A stretch of DNA of 64,000 bases from Syngnathus acus (Eukaryota > Chordata > Actinopteri > Syngnathiformes > Syngnathidae): NCBI RefSeq assembly GCF_901709675.1, contig NC_051091.1, positions 8,280,967 to 8,344,966 on the forward strand. The letters are read 5' to 3'. A program made the translations under genes and the position numbers. Below are positions 12,661-25,345 of the stretch, piece by piece. Position 1 is the stretch's first letter. Each line of letters starts with the position of its first letter. Under the pieces are notes generated by a model. It was given only the letters and a program-made list of their open reading frames with translations, had not been told where the DNA came from and searched no databases.

Positions 12661-14669
12661 AGCCGATGAATTTCAGGGACTTATATTTACTTTATTATAT
12701 ATCAAGACCATATTATTATTATTATTATTATTATTTAATTGCGAGGAAACTCCAATGGGCAAACTCAAATTCTCTACATCGATTAGATCAGATTAATCGA
12801 GATTAGGCTATTCACCAGTGACACCGTGCCCATTGGAACACGCCCATCAGAGGAACACTTTCTCTTGATTAGTTCACTTGCATTGTGCAAGTGATCACGT
12901 TCTACTCACTAATCAACTGTTCTTCGTCGTGATTCAACACAATATTGACATTGTGATATATCTTATCTGCAATTATTTTCTTTCGCTCCGGGCTGTAAAT
13001 AAAAGTAAAAACCAAATAATTGATAACTGTACAGATAACACCCAACTAAATTGTTAACAGGGCGGTCGCAATCATTAATTTGGTTTAGCTCTGCTTCTTT
13101 TTTGATATTTGGTTTTTCATCATAAATATAAGTGTACATTACAGTTAACCTCCCTCACCTTTTCCAGCCAAACGCAAAACTTGAAACAAATAAAGGAAGC
13201 TCACATGTAGAATTAATAGCCAGCAGCAAAAAATAAGTCCATAAATAAATAAAATACACAGTGCCCTAATTGGTTTACAGTTAAACGGTTGGCATATTAT
13301 TTTTTTCTTTATCATCTCCAATAGGGAGATTATTTACTATTTACTGATCCGGGGGGGGGGAAAACCAAATAGACTGACGCAAAAGGAGGAAAGAGAGCAG
13401 AGTGGCTTGCGGTATATCGTATTAGAGCTCATCAGCATGATAATATGAGCAGACACGTGCTTCTCGTGTGAGCCCTTTTGATCCGGCCTGATGATAAAAC
13501 CTTATCGGCGACAAACATCCACTTCCATTTTAGGATTTGACATTAATTCAATCCCTCCTCTTCTTTTTTTTTCCTGTTCCTTTTTTCCTCTCACGATCCA
13601 AGGAGAAAAAGAGGTCTCAACACCGAAAATCTTATTATGCAAAGAAACGGGAGTGGCTTTGGCCTATAAGAAACACAAAGCAACGTCATTTTTGGTGCGA
13701 TATTAAAAAATATATTATTGTTATTAGTAGTTGTAATAGTAAGTGTAGTATTGGCCTAATATTAATATCACCATGTGCCCGTGCTGTGCATCTTAAAGTG
13801 GAAAGCCAAATAAGAAGAGAAATGCCGTTCGGATGCTGAGGTCCCTCTGAATCTAACCCATCCCGGGGTAATTTTTCATCGGTGCAGGCTAATCTTTGTT
13901 CTTTGTGAAGATAATAAATAGCCTAATCGTTATCAGCGGGCTGCTGGAGGTGTCGCGGAGAATGGGGGGGTTGATCGGCCCGGGAAATAGGCTCCCAAGT
14001 GGCGCAGAATAAATGGTATTTCTTATCTCTCGCTCCCAGATTATCGCCGCCTTTTCAAATTGGCACAACAAATACATCTAATGCAGGGAATGCATCATTT
14101 GCTGGTCCAGATCTGCGCGAATGATTGATAGATAGACACACAGATAGATGCAAGGAGGGAGACGCGTGTCAGCTTTTTATTTGCACATTTAACGCTCTGC
14201 ATGTGCAAACTCTTTTTATTGTGTGCAGTGGGCTTCTTTTCCCTCTCTTTTATTTTTGGGTTATCGGTGGCAGCCATCTGAGGTTCCGCTTCTTTGTTGT
14301 GGCATCACGAATATTATTTCTTTCATGTCGGATTTTACTGGATAAGGGTTAAATAGACGCAGCCGCTTCGACGCGGCTCGGGAAAATATATTTGAATATT
14401 ATTGAGTTCAAATCTGCGCAGATAGAAAATTTTAAACGCATTAAGTATCAAGCTTAAACGGTTGGCTGTGTTAGATCTTTGCCACTTAATACGCAACCGT
14501 TTTGTCATGACTTTCTTTTATCTTGTTCTAAATCGCGAGAAATTTAGTTTGAAATTATTTGAAATGATTTTAATTTCAAAGTATAGAAATCTTCTTAAAC
14601 TTTACTTAAAGATTTGCGCTATTCTGAAGAAAAAAAAAAAGGGGGGGATGCTTTTGTATGTTGGCGGGT

Positions 14670-14793
14670 GTTGTGTGTGTGCGTGTGTGTGTGTGGTGGT
14701 GGTGGTGGTGGTGGGGGGGGGGGGGGGGATACTTCCCAAGCCATAAATACAAGCTGGATGCTTTAATAAATTGGCAACTGTAGCAGCCCAGGG

Positions 14794-14824
<31 letters not shown>

Positions 14825-14833
14825 GCTACTGCT
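14670..14833. repeat. Compound microsatellite: GT/GGT, poly-G and TGC triplets
   Basis: A GT run passes into five or more GGT triplets and then a run of about 16 Gs ending near 14729. After about 65 bp of ordinary sequence, a TGC triplet tract with two TAC interruptions spans about 14794-14833. No coding exon overlaps it convincingly; the poly-Ala or poly-Ser frames it generates are artefacts of the triplet. Confidence 0.85.
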
Positions 14834-15111
14834 TCTGGTCTCCAGGGTAACGCAGATAACGGTGCACTCATTTTCCATATCTTACACTCTTATTATATTC
14901 AAGGATTAGTTCTCCTTCCCTCAAAGGTCAAACGTAAAGTCAAGCCAGTCAAGAGTGTTCCTCCTCCTGCTTCTATAGTGACAGAGCGTTTCGCTTTTTT
15001 CCCATATTTAAAACGCTGCAAGATGACCTTTGCTGACATGCAAAGTCCACGCAACAGTAACACAACAACCTCTCGCTGGATTTATTCGTCTTGAAGCCCA
15101 GACTGGGTTTG

Positions 15112-15132
15112 ACCCCCCCCCCCCCCCCCCCC
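15112..15132. repeat. Poly-C tract
   Basis: About 20 consecutive C residues follow a unique segment. Such runs are length-unstable and assembly-error-prone, so the exact count should not be trusted. Confidence 0.85.
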
Positions 15133-16702
15133 ATCTGTTTTCATAGTCCTAAAATGCAATTATGTCGCAGAGGTGCAATGCACGCATGCTCTCTTGACCT
15201 AAAAGTCATAAAATCTTCCTACACGACGTGAATTCAGATTTCGCGTCACTGACATCTTGATCATTATAACCTGCATATATCACCTTCAAAAATAATGTTA
15301 ATTTAAACTATTTTGAAATTAGTTAATGGCATTGTGAATCAAGTCATTTGTGAATGACGTCATTCAACTGGCAGATATAATTTCGAAGGGCCCTTGATTG
15401 AAAGATTAGACGATAAAGGATTACAAGCACGCCATTCACTGCGCTGTAATAACCTAGCGAGCAGCGACACCTAGCGGAGAACAGAAGCAAGTCCCGTCAA
15501 CTTTGCACCCTAAAAAGAGTTCAAATCTGCATGAACGGGTTACTTCATTACAAATACTTTATGAATGTATTTTGGATATTTGTTCGTGTGATGTCTTTAC
15601 TCTATTGTAAGTTTAAAAACTGTTGTTACCTTTGCATCCCAAAGCCTTCTGCATCACTGCGGGATGTCTTGAAAATGATCTCTAATGACTAATTAGAGGT
15701 CAAAAGGTTTAATACTTCAGTTCCTGCCATGAGACGCGCAGGAACTGAGCGTTTACAACACCTTGTCACTAACAACCTGTCAGTCAACGCTGTCCGGGGA
15801 GTTCAAGAATTCAAAACAGCTCTCTGCCCGCCGCCCTCAACCTCGAAGTCGGTTCACCAATTTCAGACTTTGCACCTTTATTTTGTCTAATTCATTCCCT
15901 GTGGGGATATACCGTGTGTGTGTGTTTGTGTGCTGGGGTGTGTTTTGTGAGTGTCTGTCTGTCTGTCTGTCCATCTGATAATGTCAGCTAAACACCAGTG
16001 AGTATTTTATAAGTAAAAAAAACAAAAGCTTTTCATTTTAAACTCCATTTCCTTAGCCAAATAATAGCATTATTGCTCCATTAATTTTTTTATATGACCC
16101 CCCCCAATAATTTTCACCCATTTGACCAAAACAACTTTTTTTCCAGCCACCACAATGCTATTTTTTTTTTTTATATATTGTGACATTAAATTAAAAATTA
16201 CATTAAGTATTATTTTGCTATCAGGCTAACAATTTTATGACCCGCTGCCTTTTTTCCCCTGTAAACTTTTTACATGGGAATATATAACCACAAATTCACA
16301 CTGTTCAAGTTCAACGGCTTACTTTTGTACATTCTTGCATGACATTTATTTTTGGGTTACAATTAATTACTTTAGAATAAAACACTGGCACATGTGAAAA
16401 TAAGTTAACATTAAAATTAAGCAAAACACAAACAGTAATACTAAAATGAATCATGCTACAAAATTTTAAATTGCCACACAAGTGTTAAAAGGTCGACCGT
16501 GTATTCAATTTCAACTATTTCCACTGCCATCACATGAACATAAACTCTCTTTCCCTTGTTTCACCCCCCCACAAGCTTCTGTGTGTCAAATCTGACACTG
16601 ATCCCGAGTCTTGAAATCCTGCTTTTCCCTCTCTTGTCTGCTGTTTTGCTTACTGTAAGCTCATTCTCCGAAGCAATCCGCCCTGCCTCTCTCTCGTTCT
16701 GT

Positions 16703-16703
<1 letters not shown>

Positions 16704-16745
<42 letters not shown>

Positions 16746-16754
16746 ACACACACA
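16704..16754. repeat. (CA)n microsatellite
   Basis: About 20 CA dinucleotides occur in uninterrupted alternation, followed by one GT interruption and a short further CA run. It is a standard fish dinucleotide microsatellite in non-coding DNA. Confidence 0.9.
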
Positions 16755-16959
16755 TCGGCAACACTTTCAGCATTTTTTGCTCTGTCTCTACCATTCTGTC
16801 ATCTCTCTCATCCCTCCTTTTGTTTTCCAGCTCACACACTTATGCAATTATAAGCCTACAAACCTTCCAAAATAACAAATGTTGATGTATTTTTTTCAAA
16901 GACAAAGGGCTTTGTGTCTGCATTATTCATAAATGTTTCTTTTTCTTTCTCCCTTTTAG

Positions 16960-17041
16960 AGGACTCTTACCCATCCCCATGTCGAAAATTTCAGCCCTAC
17001 ATCTTGCCCCAGAAATCTGCTATGAAAACACCAAAAGGGAG
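16960..17041 (+). other. Orphan exon-like segment with strong splice sites
   Basis: An 82-nt block is preceded by a long polypyrimidine tract ending in CTTTTAG and followed by GTAAGA, so both borders look like good splice sites. Two of its three frames are open throughout; the third meets a TGA. Neither peptide resembles a family I know. No matching upstream or downstream exon was found within the spacer, so it may belong to a long non-coding RNA or a plus-strand gene with distant exons, or be a chance match. Confidence 0.3.
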
Positions 17042-20000
17042 GTAAGACCCTGCAACGAATATATACACTGATAAACGCACATTTATAGAGTGTACTTCAT
17101 CATTCTATGTGGATTATAGTGAGCTGCCTCTGACCTTGCCTCTATTGTACCCACCGGGCGTTGTTCCTTTACTTACAATCTCCCTCTGTGGGATTCTACA
17201 TTCCCCCATTAAATATGGGACAGTTTAAAATATCAAATCTGTTTACTTTTTTCACTTTGTGCAATATCTCTCAATTTACCACCACGAAAAACGACATCCA
17301 CAACAGTCTATTCTTAAATGAACACCTCCCTGAAAGTATCAAGCACAAATTGGCATTGTAAAAGGTTGATGCAGCTCTTGTTGAGTGTTCAGGTGTACCT
17401 AATTTAGTGTCTGCTCAGTGCCGATGCAAAGGTCGCACGGGAGTGTGCCATCACTTTACTACGATAAATGTAAATCATAAATCCCAAAAAAATCAATCTA
17501 CTGTACTGGTATTGCTTTCGGAAGGGCCACATGTCAACTTTGAGAGTCTCCTCCCCCTCCCCGCAACATCTTTCGCCTTGTTGTGCAAATATAGATTTGA
17601 CATGAGGTGGAGTGAGGCCTGCAATGCGGTGCCATCTGTGTGCTCCCTCTCTGCCTTCCCTCCTCCCCCCCGCACTCACCCCAAGCCTTCACCACATCAG
17701 GATACACTTGTTCTGTTGAATTCCGGTTTCAAACGGAACGCTGCCTCGCTTGCTGTGTTGCCTTGCAGGTTTCATGCAAGCAGGTACATGCTGTCTCCAT
17801 CTTGGCCCTGTGGTCAGGGGAGGGAGAGGCCTCTAACGGCCTCTTCCACTCACACACCTTTTTGAAACTTTGCCTGTTCCCGCTTCCTGCCCCTAAGCCT
17901 CACCCCCCCCTCACAATCAGACCCCCTTCTGCCCGCCTCCGACAGAACACATGAGCACCCTTATCACCCTCAGAGCACATTAAACCGTACAATGTTTCCT
18001 CCGCTAAGTTCAGGGCGACTAAGTTCATCGCCAATTTTATCCTTTGGCCAGCACTCATGTCAATGTGCTACTAATGCAGGTAGACTACTATTAATCAGAT
18101 AAATATTCTAAATAGAATCAACAAAACAATATTTGCCTTTAAATTTTATCCACAGTTGAAATTTAAGACACTTGTCCTTTTGACATTTGACCTTAAGTAT
18201 AGTGCCCCCTGTGATTAAAATAGACATTACAAGTTTTTTTCCAATCTTGTGAGGATTCTGGAAATTATGTGACTTGCAGTTAAATCTGTTTGAAAATCAG
18301 ATCCCAAAGTGTAAATCATAATTGACAATATTTGTGGCCCTTTGTCCCAGACACTTTTATTTTTCCCTATTTAATAATATCCATCTGACTGGTTGGCTTT
18401 TAGTGATGATTTTCTCTTTAATAATAATAATAATGATGATAACAATAATTTGATGATAAAAAATAATAATAATGATTTTCCATTGTTTGGTCTTGATTCA
18501 TGCGGTGTTTCTACCATTTTTTCGACCAAATTTGCTCTAATAATTAAAACAAGTGATGAATGGCTGACAAGCCGATGCAGGAAAATACAGATTCTTCTTC
18601 TGCTGTACAACACTGCCATCTGCTGCTCAATTGGCCGTTGTCTTTCTGCGGCATCAAAGGAGTCATGATGAGGGTTGTTGGGCCCTCCAAGAGCTGATAT
18701 GTGAAGATGGAGGATGTCTGTTTTCATCTGCCATAATCTATCTCATTTATTATTGATCATTTGATTGACTCCTTGGTCGCTCTACTCTTTGCTAGTTATT
18801 CTATTTGAATGCATCTGAAGCTTCAGCCAGGACACAATTTTATGCAATCTGACTTGCAAAGGCTTTCCCATAATATTTAGTTGCATATATTATCAGTAAA
18901 CACCTGCAAATAACATTAAGATCATATGATGACAAAAAAAAGTAAATACATCTGTATAAGGCTTTCTTTGTATCTAAGAAGATCATATTGCCTGGAAACT
19001 AACATTTATTTTGAAGTGATTTACTAAGGTCACCACAGAAGTTTTTTTTTTTTTTTAAATGTACGATAAATATACTTTCTTTCAAACTGTGCTCAAAGTG
19101 GCACTACCAGAAGATAATTCTCGTATCTATTTTCTCCAGGGGGCACAGAGGTCACTGTCAGTTATACCAGTAGGCCAAAAGTGGTACGAAGATGCGGAAG
19201 GTCTCTGTTTTCACTCTGATATCTGTTTCTGTTATGGAGGCATCAATGAATTACACAAGTCACGGGGGGCGACTTCCCTTAAGGCAGCTCAGAGCTTCTC
19301 AGAGGGATGTGCAAGCTAACCGCTGGCCAGCTAGGGCTTCCGGCTCTGGGGCAACTGAGGGTGCCGGTACCCCTCGCAGCTCACAACAGCACCACTATCA
19401 CCCCACTCCAGACACCGTGCCAGGATACTGTGGTGACACAACTGCAAGCCGCTGTTCCTCCCTTGTCAACAAGACTGATGGATACAGAAAGGATAAGAGG
19501 AGATGATAGGAGGACTGATTGATATCTAATGACACCACAGAATAACGGGTACGCAAAGAAATAAGGTGCGTGGGAGATAAAAAAAAAAAAACTTCAGCGA
19601 GCATTTAGAGAGGGAAAACGCCTGACAAACAGAATCGGATACGATAGACATCGTTTATCGGCACATCGTTGATGACATGGACACGATGCATTCTTTTGTG
19701 ATTTACTGCTCCTTGTCAGTTTCAGCATTATCAGTAGTTGCATACTTATCAGAGTTTAAAGGTCGAAAGCAGCCAGAGTTAAATTAGAGAGACAAAAGGA
19801 TACGTTTGTCAATAAAGGACTAATCAATTGCAGTTTATCATCAATACAATTATCTAGTATGCTCTTGAGCCACCAGGGGGCAGAACATTTTCCCATCTGT
19901 ACTGTTTGACTCAGATTTAAAAAGAGATCTGTTGTTATTTTAAGGGGACTTTTACCTTGATTACTTCTAATGACATTTTATTCCAAACTCAATACAAACA

Positions 20001-21072
20001 CTAAGATTTTAATGTTCAAATCCTGACTCCAAAACATGTGTGGCCAGTTAATTGAAGACTCTAAATTGCCCAAAGATGTGAATGCAAAAAAGTTTTAAAA
20101 TTTAGGTTAAAGTTTAATCATTGACAAGCAGTGACAAAAATTGACTCCTGCTGTGTCACTATTTCTGATAGTATGTCTGTTGCGAGAATAAGTGTGTGTG
20201 TTTATGGGAGTGCGCACGGAGTTGGTCCCAAGAGTGTGTGTCTTTGTGTTTCAATGACAGCCACCTCAGTTGTTAACAATAGACTCCCATCCGGATGAAG
20301 AGACTGACAGCTCATCGTGAATGCTGCTAAAATTGGCACGGCCATTCACACTATCGCTGACCACGCACACACATGCGCACACACATGCACGCACACACTC
20401 ACTTGATGCCAAGGGAGGTTTAGTTTAGTGTGGCCTGTACCAACAGTGGATATAAAAAAAAGTCTACACACCCCTATTAAATGATCTGGACTTTATTATC
20501 AGGGTAGTTAGAGGCACTTTAAGCGGTGGCAGTTATTTTTGGTTAATTCTGAGCCACGTCCTCAGTCACAAGAGGGTGTGCACACTTGTGCAACCAAATT
20601 ATTTTTACATTTCTTTGGAATCTTTTTTTTTTTAATTAATATTTATCTTGGTCTCATTTTTCATATCACAAAGAAAAACACCATTAAAAGGGGTGTGTAG
20701 ATATTTTACCAAATGGCTTGTGTGAAGAGAATGTGCTTGTCTTTGGTGTCATTACCGAGATGGGTGTTAACGGAGTTGCAGGGCGACCACAGAGGTCTAT
20801 TAGCAAGGTTTTAGAATGCTTGTCATCTCTGTGCTGCCGAGAGAGTTGGAAGCTAATTCAAGTACCACAGCGTGCTCTTCTGAAGTTACATTCTCCGATT
20901 TATTTATACTATTCATGCATCATTCATTTATTTCTCAGACATAGTCGTAATAGATATTTTCCCTTTAACCTGAAAGTTTAGTTGGCCAAAAATGATTGAG
21001 TCCATAAAGTGACTACAACTAGCAAATGCTTGTCAATGTGTCTACTGTGCAGCTCATTAATTTTGCCCATCT
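17042..21072. other. Non-coding spacer upstream of the fibrinogen-domain gene's 3' end
   Basis: No supported gene. There are low-complexity AAT/GAT triplets around 18419-18476, homopolymer A and T runs (for example 19043-19056 and 19580-19591), and GC-richer sequence around 19140-19510 that reads as open frames without recognisable motifs. The last few hundred bases before 21073 should include the 3' UTR of the minus-strand fibrinogen-domain gene. Confidence 0.45.
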
Positions 21073-23532
21073 TCACGACGACCCTGCAAAATTCCGCGGT
21101 CTTATCTTCATCTCTACCCTCTTGAAGGAGTATCGTTCACCAGTTCGCCCGTCAGTCAAAATGTACCAAGTCCCCCAGTAGATGCCGTTTGTCACACCGC
21201 TGTAGCGCCCCCGGTAGTAGTGCCCGTTCAGATTGGCGGCCAGGCAGGCATCGAACCACCAGCCGGCCCCGTAGTAGTGACCGCAGTTTCCGGCAGCGTA
21301 GCGGTCGTGATCTCTGTCAGTGGTGCTGAAAGATCTGCCATCGTGGTTGTAACGTTTGCTGTAGCTCAGTGCATTGCCTGCATCGCCGGAATACTCACGG
21401 GATGTCAAGCGGTATCTGGAGGAGTTGGAGAACAAGGTCATTTCAGGGCTACTAGAAAAGATATTTTCAAGAATCGGAGCGTGTGTGTTTTGTAAACAAA
21501 GACGAACCGCTGTTCCTCTGCGGCCACTTTGAAGTTGTTGTAGGTGGCGTGGCGCCTCTGCTGGTGCCAGTCCTCCAGCTCAATACGAAGTTGGTGTTGA
21601 CCAGTTGATGTAAGCGCGTGCAGTGCCGCGTTGCCCAGCCAGTGCTCCCCTTGCGGATTGCCAAAGCCTTCCCGGTATTCCTGCCATGTCCTGTTGAAGT
21701 CCACTGAGCCGTCCTGACGATTCTGGATCACCGTCCACCCGCCCCCCGTCGTCACCATGTCACATTTAGCCTGAGCCAAAACAAAGACTTTGATATTCCA
21801 AAGCCCGGGTCTAAAAGAAGCAGGGGGCACTGGGGGTCCGCGTGTGTGTTTAATAGGTGCGCTACATGTGAAATACCTCCAGCGCCGGTCTGTGCAGGTC
21901 AGGCTGAATGGTGTAGATACCGTTCTCTTTGATCCCCAGCCTGTAAATCTCCGCACAGTCCTGAGGATGCAATCTTTCCAAAGGGGTGACTGGCGAGCAG
22001 AGTTGGATTTCATTTCTTGAGTTTGTCAAACCGCAGTCAATAATACACATGGCTTTAGCCTGCTCTGTAAATGTCCATTTAGTCAAATTAGGTTATGGGC
22101 CACAACTATCTTTAATAGGCCTTTTTGATTGAAATAGTAACCATGTAGTCAGCAGGGTGGCGTAAAACCCCATTAAACTATGTAACGGAGTACCGCATGG
22201 GTCGAGGACAAGCCCCTTACTTTTTGCATGAAGATAGTGAGTTTACATTCAAGTATTTTCTCAGTTTGATCCTGGCATCAATGGAATAGTCCATAGACCA
22301 GAAGAAATTATTCTCGTCCTAATTGCACCAACATAATGAATTGCCGGGCAACACTGAATGAGTCCTTAATTTGACAGAGGTCAATAGTTGAATCTGTGTA
22401 TATGCTGAAGACATAACATAACCTATGTGTTGTATTTTCATTCGAGTCGTGGTTGTGCTTTGACGATGTTACCTGTAGGATGATGATGGGTGATGCTCTT
22501 TAGGAAAAGAAGCAGGTCTTTCTCCCTCTCTCTTCCTATGGCTGCAGCCTCTGTCAACGCCGAGACACACGAGGTTATCAGCATGCCTCAACGCTCATTT
22601 CACGTGTGGAAATGGAATCTTTTTAAATGTGCCTCATGTCTCGAGCCATAAAACCATTGTCTGTGCACATTTGTTTCCATCCTTCCCAATACAGTTACAT
22701 TCTGATGCACTCACCTATGACCTCACTGGGATTCTGCTTACTCCGTGTGAGGGAGTGAGTGCACCAGCATGTGTGTGTTTGTTCACCCATTTGCGGAGAA
22801 AAGGGAGGTGCATAAAAATGTACGGTGCATACCCAGTCGTTTAGCCATAGCCCCGAGGGCCTGGCCGTGACAGTGGAGGTCACACTCTGTCAGCACGGCT
22901 GCCATTAGCGCCAGGATGGCCCCCAGAGAGTTGCTGTCCTGGCCAAGCCAAGCGCCCCCTGTTTCCTGGAGAGACAGCATGCAGCGCTGCAGCTGAAGCA
23001 ACCGCTCCTTCACAACTCCGTCCTGCAAAGACAGTAGCAGCCGTACAATCAAATGTACAATACCGGCGAGCGTTTTGTTTCCCTCATCCAAGTGTTGTCG
23101 CCTGAGCTCAGCACAAAGCATCCAATGAGGACATTTCTGAAGCACAACTAATTTTATCTTTCCACCGCTCTTAGGTGCTGCTAAATTTAGCAGGCCTTAT
23201 GTCCCGTGGGAAAAGACCGTCTCTGGCCACAGTGCTGTTTGATTTACCAAAGAGAAGCTATCGCTCACCTGTGGCTGAACCTGAGGGAAGTCCGACCTGT
23301 GCTCCACCTTCCAAGGAGCGTCCGAGATGGCCGCGAGCGAGCCGCCCTTCCTGCAGGGCCGTTGACCCTCACATGCGCCACTTCCAATTACGGTCGCAGG
23401 TGAGATGGGAGCTGCCACCAAAGTGTCCCTGCAGGCAGGCTGTGTGCAGTCCCCAGATGCCTGACAGGAGAGAAACACTCCCGCAGACAGTGACAACAGA
23501 GCAAGCATGCCCGGTGAACCGAGAGGAATCAT
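21073..23532 (-). CDS. Secreted fibrinogen C-terminal domain protein (angiopoietin-like/fibrinogen-like)
   Basis: Five coding exons on the minus strand: 23269-23532, 22833-23022, 21877-21989, 21508-21770 and 21073-21415. They give 1173 nt (390 aa) with all junction phases compatible. The N-terminus is a signal peptide with a Leu/Ala/Ser-rich core, then a short Cys-containing linker. A Leu/Gln-rich segment encoded by the second exon (VVKERLLQLQ) could be a short helix. The C-terminal ~215 residues are a fibrinogen C-terminal domain: DCAEIY, GIYTIQP, CDMVTTGGGWTVIQNR, the DRDHD calcium-type loop, GWWFDAC, ANLNGHYY and a KIRP end. Such proteins are secreted ligands or lectin-like recognition molecules. 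The domain is certain; the subfamily is not, as the N-terminal half lacks the long coiled coil of classical angiopoietins. The exon 4 donor (GTTCGT) is weak but restores a perfect frame. Confidence 0.85.
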
Positions 23533-24990
23533 GAGCAAATTGAGATGTTGCTCCTGGAAGCCGAAAGTGATGTTTGTCCGACTTGGAGGTGTCTGTCTTG
23601 TTCTCGATCTTTGCAAACTTCCACTCTTATCGCTTTTCAGGATGTGTTTCTTCTTTTAGCGTTGGCTGGATTATCCTCTGATTTTAGATTCTTCTGTAGT
23701 TGTCCCCCTACAATTGATTTTGTCATCTCTTTTTTTTCTTCTTCAGTGCATCTCCGTCTTGGTCATCCTCTCTCTCTTGCTCTCACTCTGCTTTGGCTCT
23801 GATTCCTCGATAACTGTGACACTCTTTGCTGTCTGACACGGACTAATGCACCTACCCCCCTGATACGCACACACACGTGCACATCCCACTAATTCCGTAT
23901 ATTGGCTCTTCTATGTTTAATATTTTTAACAATAACAAATTACAACATGGGATGCAAATAATGACAACCTATAATTCATATTGTAAGCGTTAAGGGAACA
24001 TTAAGCATTATTTTATTCACTGTATAAATGTTAAATTCCTTGGACGATTAATGGATCACTGGAATTTTACCCTGACAAATAAACAAATTCAATATTGGTC
24101 AGTCCTAAAATGAAATAGAATTTCTTTCAATGCCGACATTCTTGAACCAGGTCTTAGTTATGCTTTCTGGATGGGGATTCAGCAATGTAGCAGATGCTTC
24201 AAGAATGTGGCTCTATTAGCCTAGACATTCATGTCATCTCCTCACTCACCTTCTTTTGTGTAGCAGTGTTTTGTTTACAAACGGACTTCCGAGGTGGTCA
24301 TAAAGACGGCCTTGATGAATAGGTGAAAGAAGGCAGGAATTTCTCCCAAAGCACCAAAGTAGGGCCAGTTAACAAGATGCACCAACAGTAGTGACACACT
24401 CACATTGAAATGGAAAGATTCATTTGACAGAAAAAATAGTCCTAAACCACAATATCTATCCATAGCTGCTTAGAAATCAAGTAATTAAACAATGAGGAGT
24501 TGGAGTAGTGACGTCTGACCTCATAGAATTGTGTGTTTGTTTAATACACTAAATGTATATAAATTCAGTCATTTTATGTTTAGGACGCATGAATATGGTC
24601 GCACAATATCAGTTCCTCATTCTCATGGGAAGCCCTCAAAAACTCAATATATATGATCTTTTTTGTGCAAACCTATAGGTTCAGAGAAATCAAGCAAAGT
24701 CCACAGTCACATAGAATCAAACGGACCCCAGAACAGCAATGAACTTGTCATTTAAGCAAGTGAACACTGCCACCAAGTGGTGAGGGATGACATTTCTATT
24801 TGTTTTTCATTCTCTTAGAACAAACCATCACAATATATTCTCTGAATATATTCTATTCAACCTCACTTGGGTAATAGTGGGTCGCCTGCCAATTGCAGGG
24901 CACACAAATTATTTATATCACTATTATATTTCTGCTTTAAAAATTCTCTCTCTCTCCCTCGCTATCTCTCTCATCCCTGCAGCGAAGCGA
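23533..24990. other. Spacer between the divergent fibrinogen-domain gene and rab7a
   Basis: The two flanking genes are transcribed away from each other, so this roughly 1.5-kb stretch should carry both promoters and the 5' UTR of the minus-strand gene. It has T-rich segments around 23540-23800, A/T-rich unique sequence, and a CT-rich run at about 24946-24972 just before the rab7a promoter. No further coding exon is seen. Confidence 0.5.
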
Positions 24991-25004
24991 TTTCTACGTC
25001 ACTG

Positions 25005-25345
25005 GCAGTGACGTCGATGTGGGCGGGGTTTGGAGAAGGAAGTGAAAGGAGAAGAGAAGATCCAAGAAGGGAGCGTAGCACAAACTTGGCTCGTTGGTTG
25101 GCTAGCTTTTCGACAAAGTGCCAAATTTGCCAAGTGATTATAAGCAGCCTCTTCTGTCTATAATATTTTTTCTTTTAATTGTTGCCAAAAAATAGTTAAT
25201 ACGACATCGGTTTTGCCAAAGGTTCCGGTGCCGGGCGAGCTAGCTAACGTACCGCCTAGTTAGCTGTCAGCGATCAACAGTAGCTAGCTCGTTAGCCAAC
25301 ACGTCCCAGCCGGCAAGAAGACAAATTCTGTGTTACAATCGAAAA
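25005..25345 (+). promoter_or_regulatory. rab7a promoter and 5' untranslated exon
   Basis: A CRE-like TGACGTC (25009-25015) is followed six bases later by a GC box GGGCGGGG (25021-25028). About 320 bases on there is a strong splice donor, AAAA/GTAAGT, at 25345/25346. This fits a TATA-less housekeeping promoter and a non-coding first exon spliced to the ATG exon about 1.7 kb downstream. The transcription start is inferred, not seen. Confidence 0.5.

Larger units (their letters stand above)
12661..16959. other. Non-coding gata2 upstream spacer with microsatellites
   Basis: No gene is recognised. The stretch holds an ATT repeat at about 12708-12736, a mixed GT/GGT/poly-G tract at about 14670-14730, a TGC repeat at about 14794-14833, a poly-C run at about 15112-15132, and a CA microsatellite at about 16704-16754. 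Open frames here, such as those rich in Ser, Ala or His, are translations of these repeats. A/T-rich unique segments between them could hold distal regulatory elements, but none is identifiable by eye. Confidence 0.5.

Noticed and set aside
14602-14878. Frames rich in Ala, Ser, Pro and His
   Set aside because: Translations of TGC, GGT and poly-G microsatellites; no conserved flanking sequence.
16556-16885. 109-codon plus-strand and 92-codon minus-strand frames
   Set aside because: Built on the CA microsatellite (HTHT or VCVC repeats); no homology.
19140-19510. GC-rich 86- to 104-codon frames upstream of the fibrinogen-domain gene's 3' end
   Set aside because: No splice structure, start context or family motif supports a gene.
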